Translations under genes and position numbers: made by a program
Shown here: positions 24,755-25,872 of the stretch, one piece after another
How the letters are laid out: every line of letters starts with the position of its first letter
Numbering within the stretch: the stretch's first letter is position 1
NCBI GenBank assembly: GCA_020444775.1
Contig: JAGRHX010000356.1
Span: forward strand, 1-25,872
DNA length: 25,872 nt
Direction of reading: 5' to 3'
DNA from: Gammaproteobacteria bacterium
GTDB lineage: Bacteria; Pseudomonadota; Gammaproteobacteria; HK1
The notes under the pieces: model-generated
Database searches by the model: none
Told to the model about the DNA's origin: nothing
What the model saw: the letters and a program-made list of their open reading frames with translations, nothing else

Positions 24755-25872
24755 TCAAGCTTCGACCGGAATGGTCAGGTCGATCAGGCGATTGGCCATG
24801 CGCAACGAATCCAGACTCCGGCAAGCCTCGGTCAACTGGTCGAACTGCGCAGCGTCAATGGGGATGCCCGGCTTGATCTCCTGCAGCCGCCGCACCAGCT
24901 CGTCGAAATCCCACATGAACTCCCGGCCGCTGGCGACGCGGGTGAAGCTGCGCCCGTCGTTCAGGTGGATGGTCACGGTGGGGCCGAACAAGGTCTGGCG
25001 GTGCGACGGGATCAGATTGACCTTGTGCATCAGCGACAGGACCTCGGGTGGATCCGGCTCACCGAGATTGCGCTCGACGTTCTTCAGCAAGGGAAAGCCG
25101 CGCTTGACCACGCCCCAGGCCGCGTAATACTGGCTGCCCCCGACATGCGGCGCACGATTCTGGGTGGGAAAGGCAGGGCTCGGGTACTCGGTCTCGAGCC
25201 AGTTGACCACCGACTCGACCCGCGCAACGTCCTCGGGCTTGATGTCGTGCTCGGCGCACAGCGCGGCGGTCACGTCGACGTGGGCGATGTTGTAGCCCGC
25301 GGTCGAATAGATCCGGTACAGGGTCTCCAGGAACATCCAGCGCTGCCCCAGGTCCTCGACGATTCGCTGTATCGAGGCCTGGTTGTCAGCACTGAAGCTG
25401 TAGCGCAGGGCGCCGCTGTTGCTGCCGGCATAGGCATGATAGAAGCCGGCGTCTCCCTCCAGCACCGTTTCGCCGCCGGGCACGCCGTGACGCCCCATCG
25501 CGACCGCGAGCAGCGCGTTTCGGACCGCACCGCCTTCACGCAGCGAGCGACCGCCACTCCGAGCGCCCTCGAGATTGCCGCTCGCGAGATTGACGCACTG
25601 CGCGATCGTCCCGTGTATCTGGTTCGCATCGAGTCGATTCAATTTCGCCAGCGCCATGGCCGCGCCGAATACCCCGAACACCGGTCCGGCATGGAAGCCG
25701 CGCGACATCACGGTGGGAATGAAGTCGGCCGCCATCCGCTCCATCACCTCATAGCCGGCAACCAGACCGGTGAGGAACGCCTTGCCGTCCACCTGGTCGG
25801 TCTCGGCCGCGACCAAGGCGGCCGGCAGGATGGCGCAGCTGGGATGGGTGAGCATGCGGAAGGTATCCCACT
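24755..25872 (-). CDS. MmgE/PrpD family protein, N-terminus beyond the window
   Basis: The frame stays open to the right edge (residues WDTFR precede the first internal Met), so this is a fragment lacking the start and about 80 N-terminal residues by comparison with its paralogue. It has MLTHPSCAILPAALVAAETD, FLTGLVAGYEVMERMAADFI and PTVMSRGFHAGPVFGVFGAA, which match the MmgE/PrpD helical domain. The sequence differs clearly from the first paralogue and is not a recent duplicate. It is on the same strand as the DUF2182 gene downstream, 54 bases apart, so the two may be co-transcribed. Substrate unknown. Confidence 0.88.
   Translation of the reverse strand, partial: WDTFRMLTHPSCAILPAALVAAETDQVDGKAFLTGLVAGYEVMERMAADFIPTVMSRGFHAGPVFGVFGAAMALAKLNRLDANQIHGTIAQCVNLASGNLEGARSGGRSLREGGAVRNALLAVAMGRHGVPGGETVLEGDAGFYHAYAGSNSGALRYSFSADNQASIQRIVEDLGQRWMFLETLYRIYSTAGYNIAHVDVTAALCAEHDIKPEDVARVESVVNWLETEYPSPAFPTQNRAPHVGGSQYYAAWGVVKRGFPLLKNVERNLGEPDPPEVLSLMHKVNLIPSHRQTLFGPTVTIHLNDGRSFTRVASGREFMWDFDELVRRLQEIKPGIPIDAAQFDQLTEACRSLDSLRMANRLIDLTIPVEA

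Overview
This is a GC-rich window from a Gram-negative proteobacterium, probably beta- or gammaproteobacterial. It carries an LPS heptosyltransferase, purine/oxalurate-type catabolic genes, MmgE/PrpD proteins and a DUF1326/DUF2182 pair. No rRNA, tRNA, CRISPR array, transposase or integrase was seen.

Left part (1-9763): the first 29 codons of a probable glycosyltransferase running off the edge, then a WaaC-type heptosyltransferase (both minus strand). A divergent LysR regulator is followed by an ankyrin-repeat protein. A minus-strand run then encodes an amidase, an HpxZ-like protein (overlapping by one base), RNA 3'-phosphate cyclase RtcA, a dihydroorotase-like amidohydrolase and a PuuE-type deacetylase/allantoinase. 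The amidase, HpxZ, amidohydrolase and PuuE types point to cyclic amide, ureide or purine-derived nitrogen compounds. Divergent from the amidase is a DUF1326 protein with a CxC-CxC cysteine motif.

Central island (about 9988-22123): this is the unusual part. A membrane histidine kinase and an OmpR-type response regulator face each other. Beyond the regulator, an upstream region of about 276 bp holds five copies of CTGAAGA, and an eleven-gene plus-strand operon follows. The operon encodes, in order, a P-loop GTPase-like protein with a C-terminal membrane anchor; TssB-like and TssC-like sheath subunits; two tube-sized proteins; two small proteins; a protein with a PD-(D/E)XK nuclease-type motif and a C-terminal membrane helix; a clear VgrG-like spike; a TssF-like baseplate protein; and a small beta-rich protein. 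Spacing is tight with two overlaps. I read it as a compact, divergent contractile injection machine related to type VI secretion. It has no recognisable ClpV, TssJ/L/M membrane complex, TssK or PAAR tip. The spike call is firm; the sheath, tube and baseplate calls rest on order, size and weak motif resemblance.

Right part (22504-25872): two MmgE/PrpD family proteins (the second cut by the window end) flank a DUF2182 membrane protein. DUF1326 and DUF2182 genes are, from memory, often neighbours. Here about 14 kb separates them, which suggests the contractile island was inserted into an older catabolic locus.
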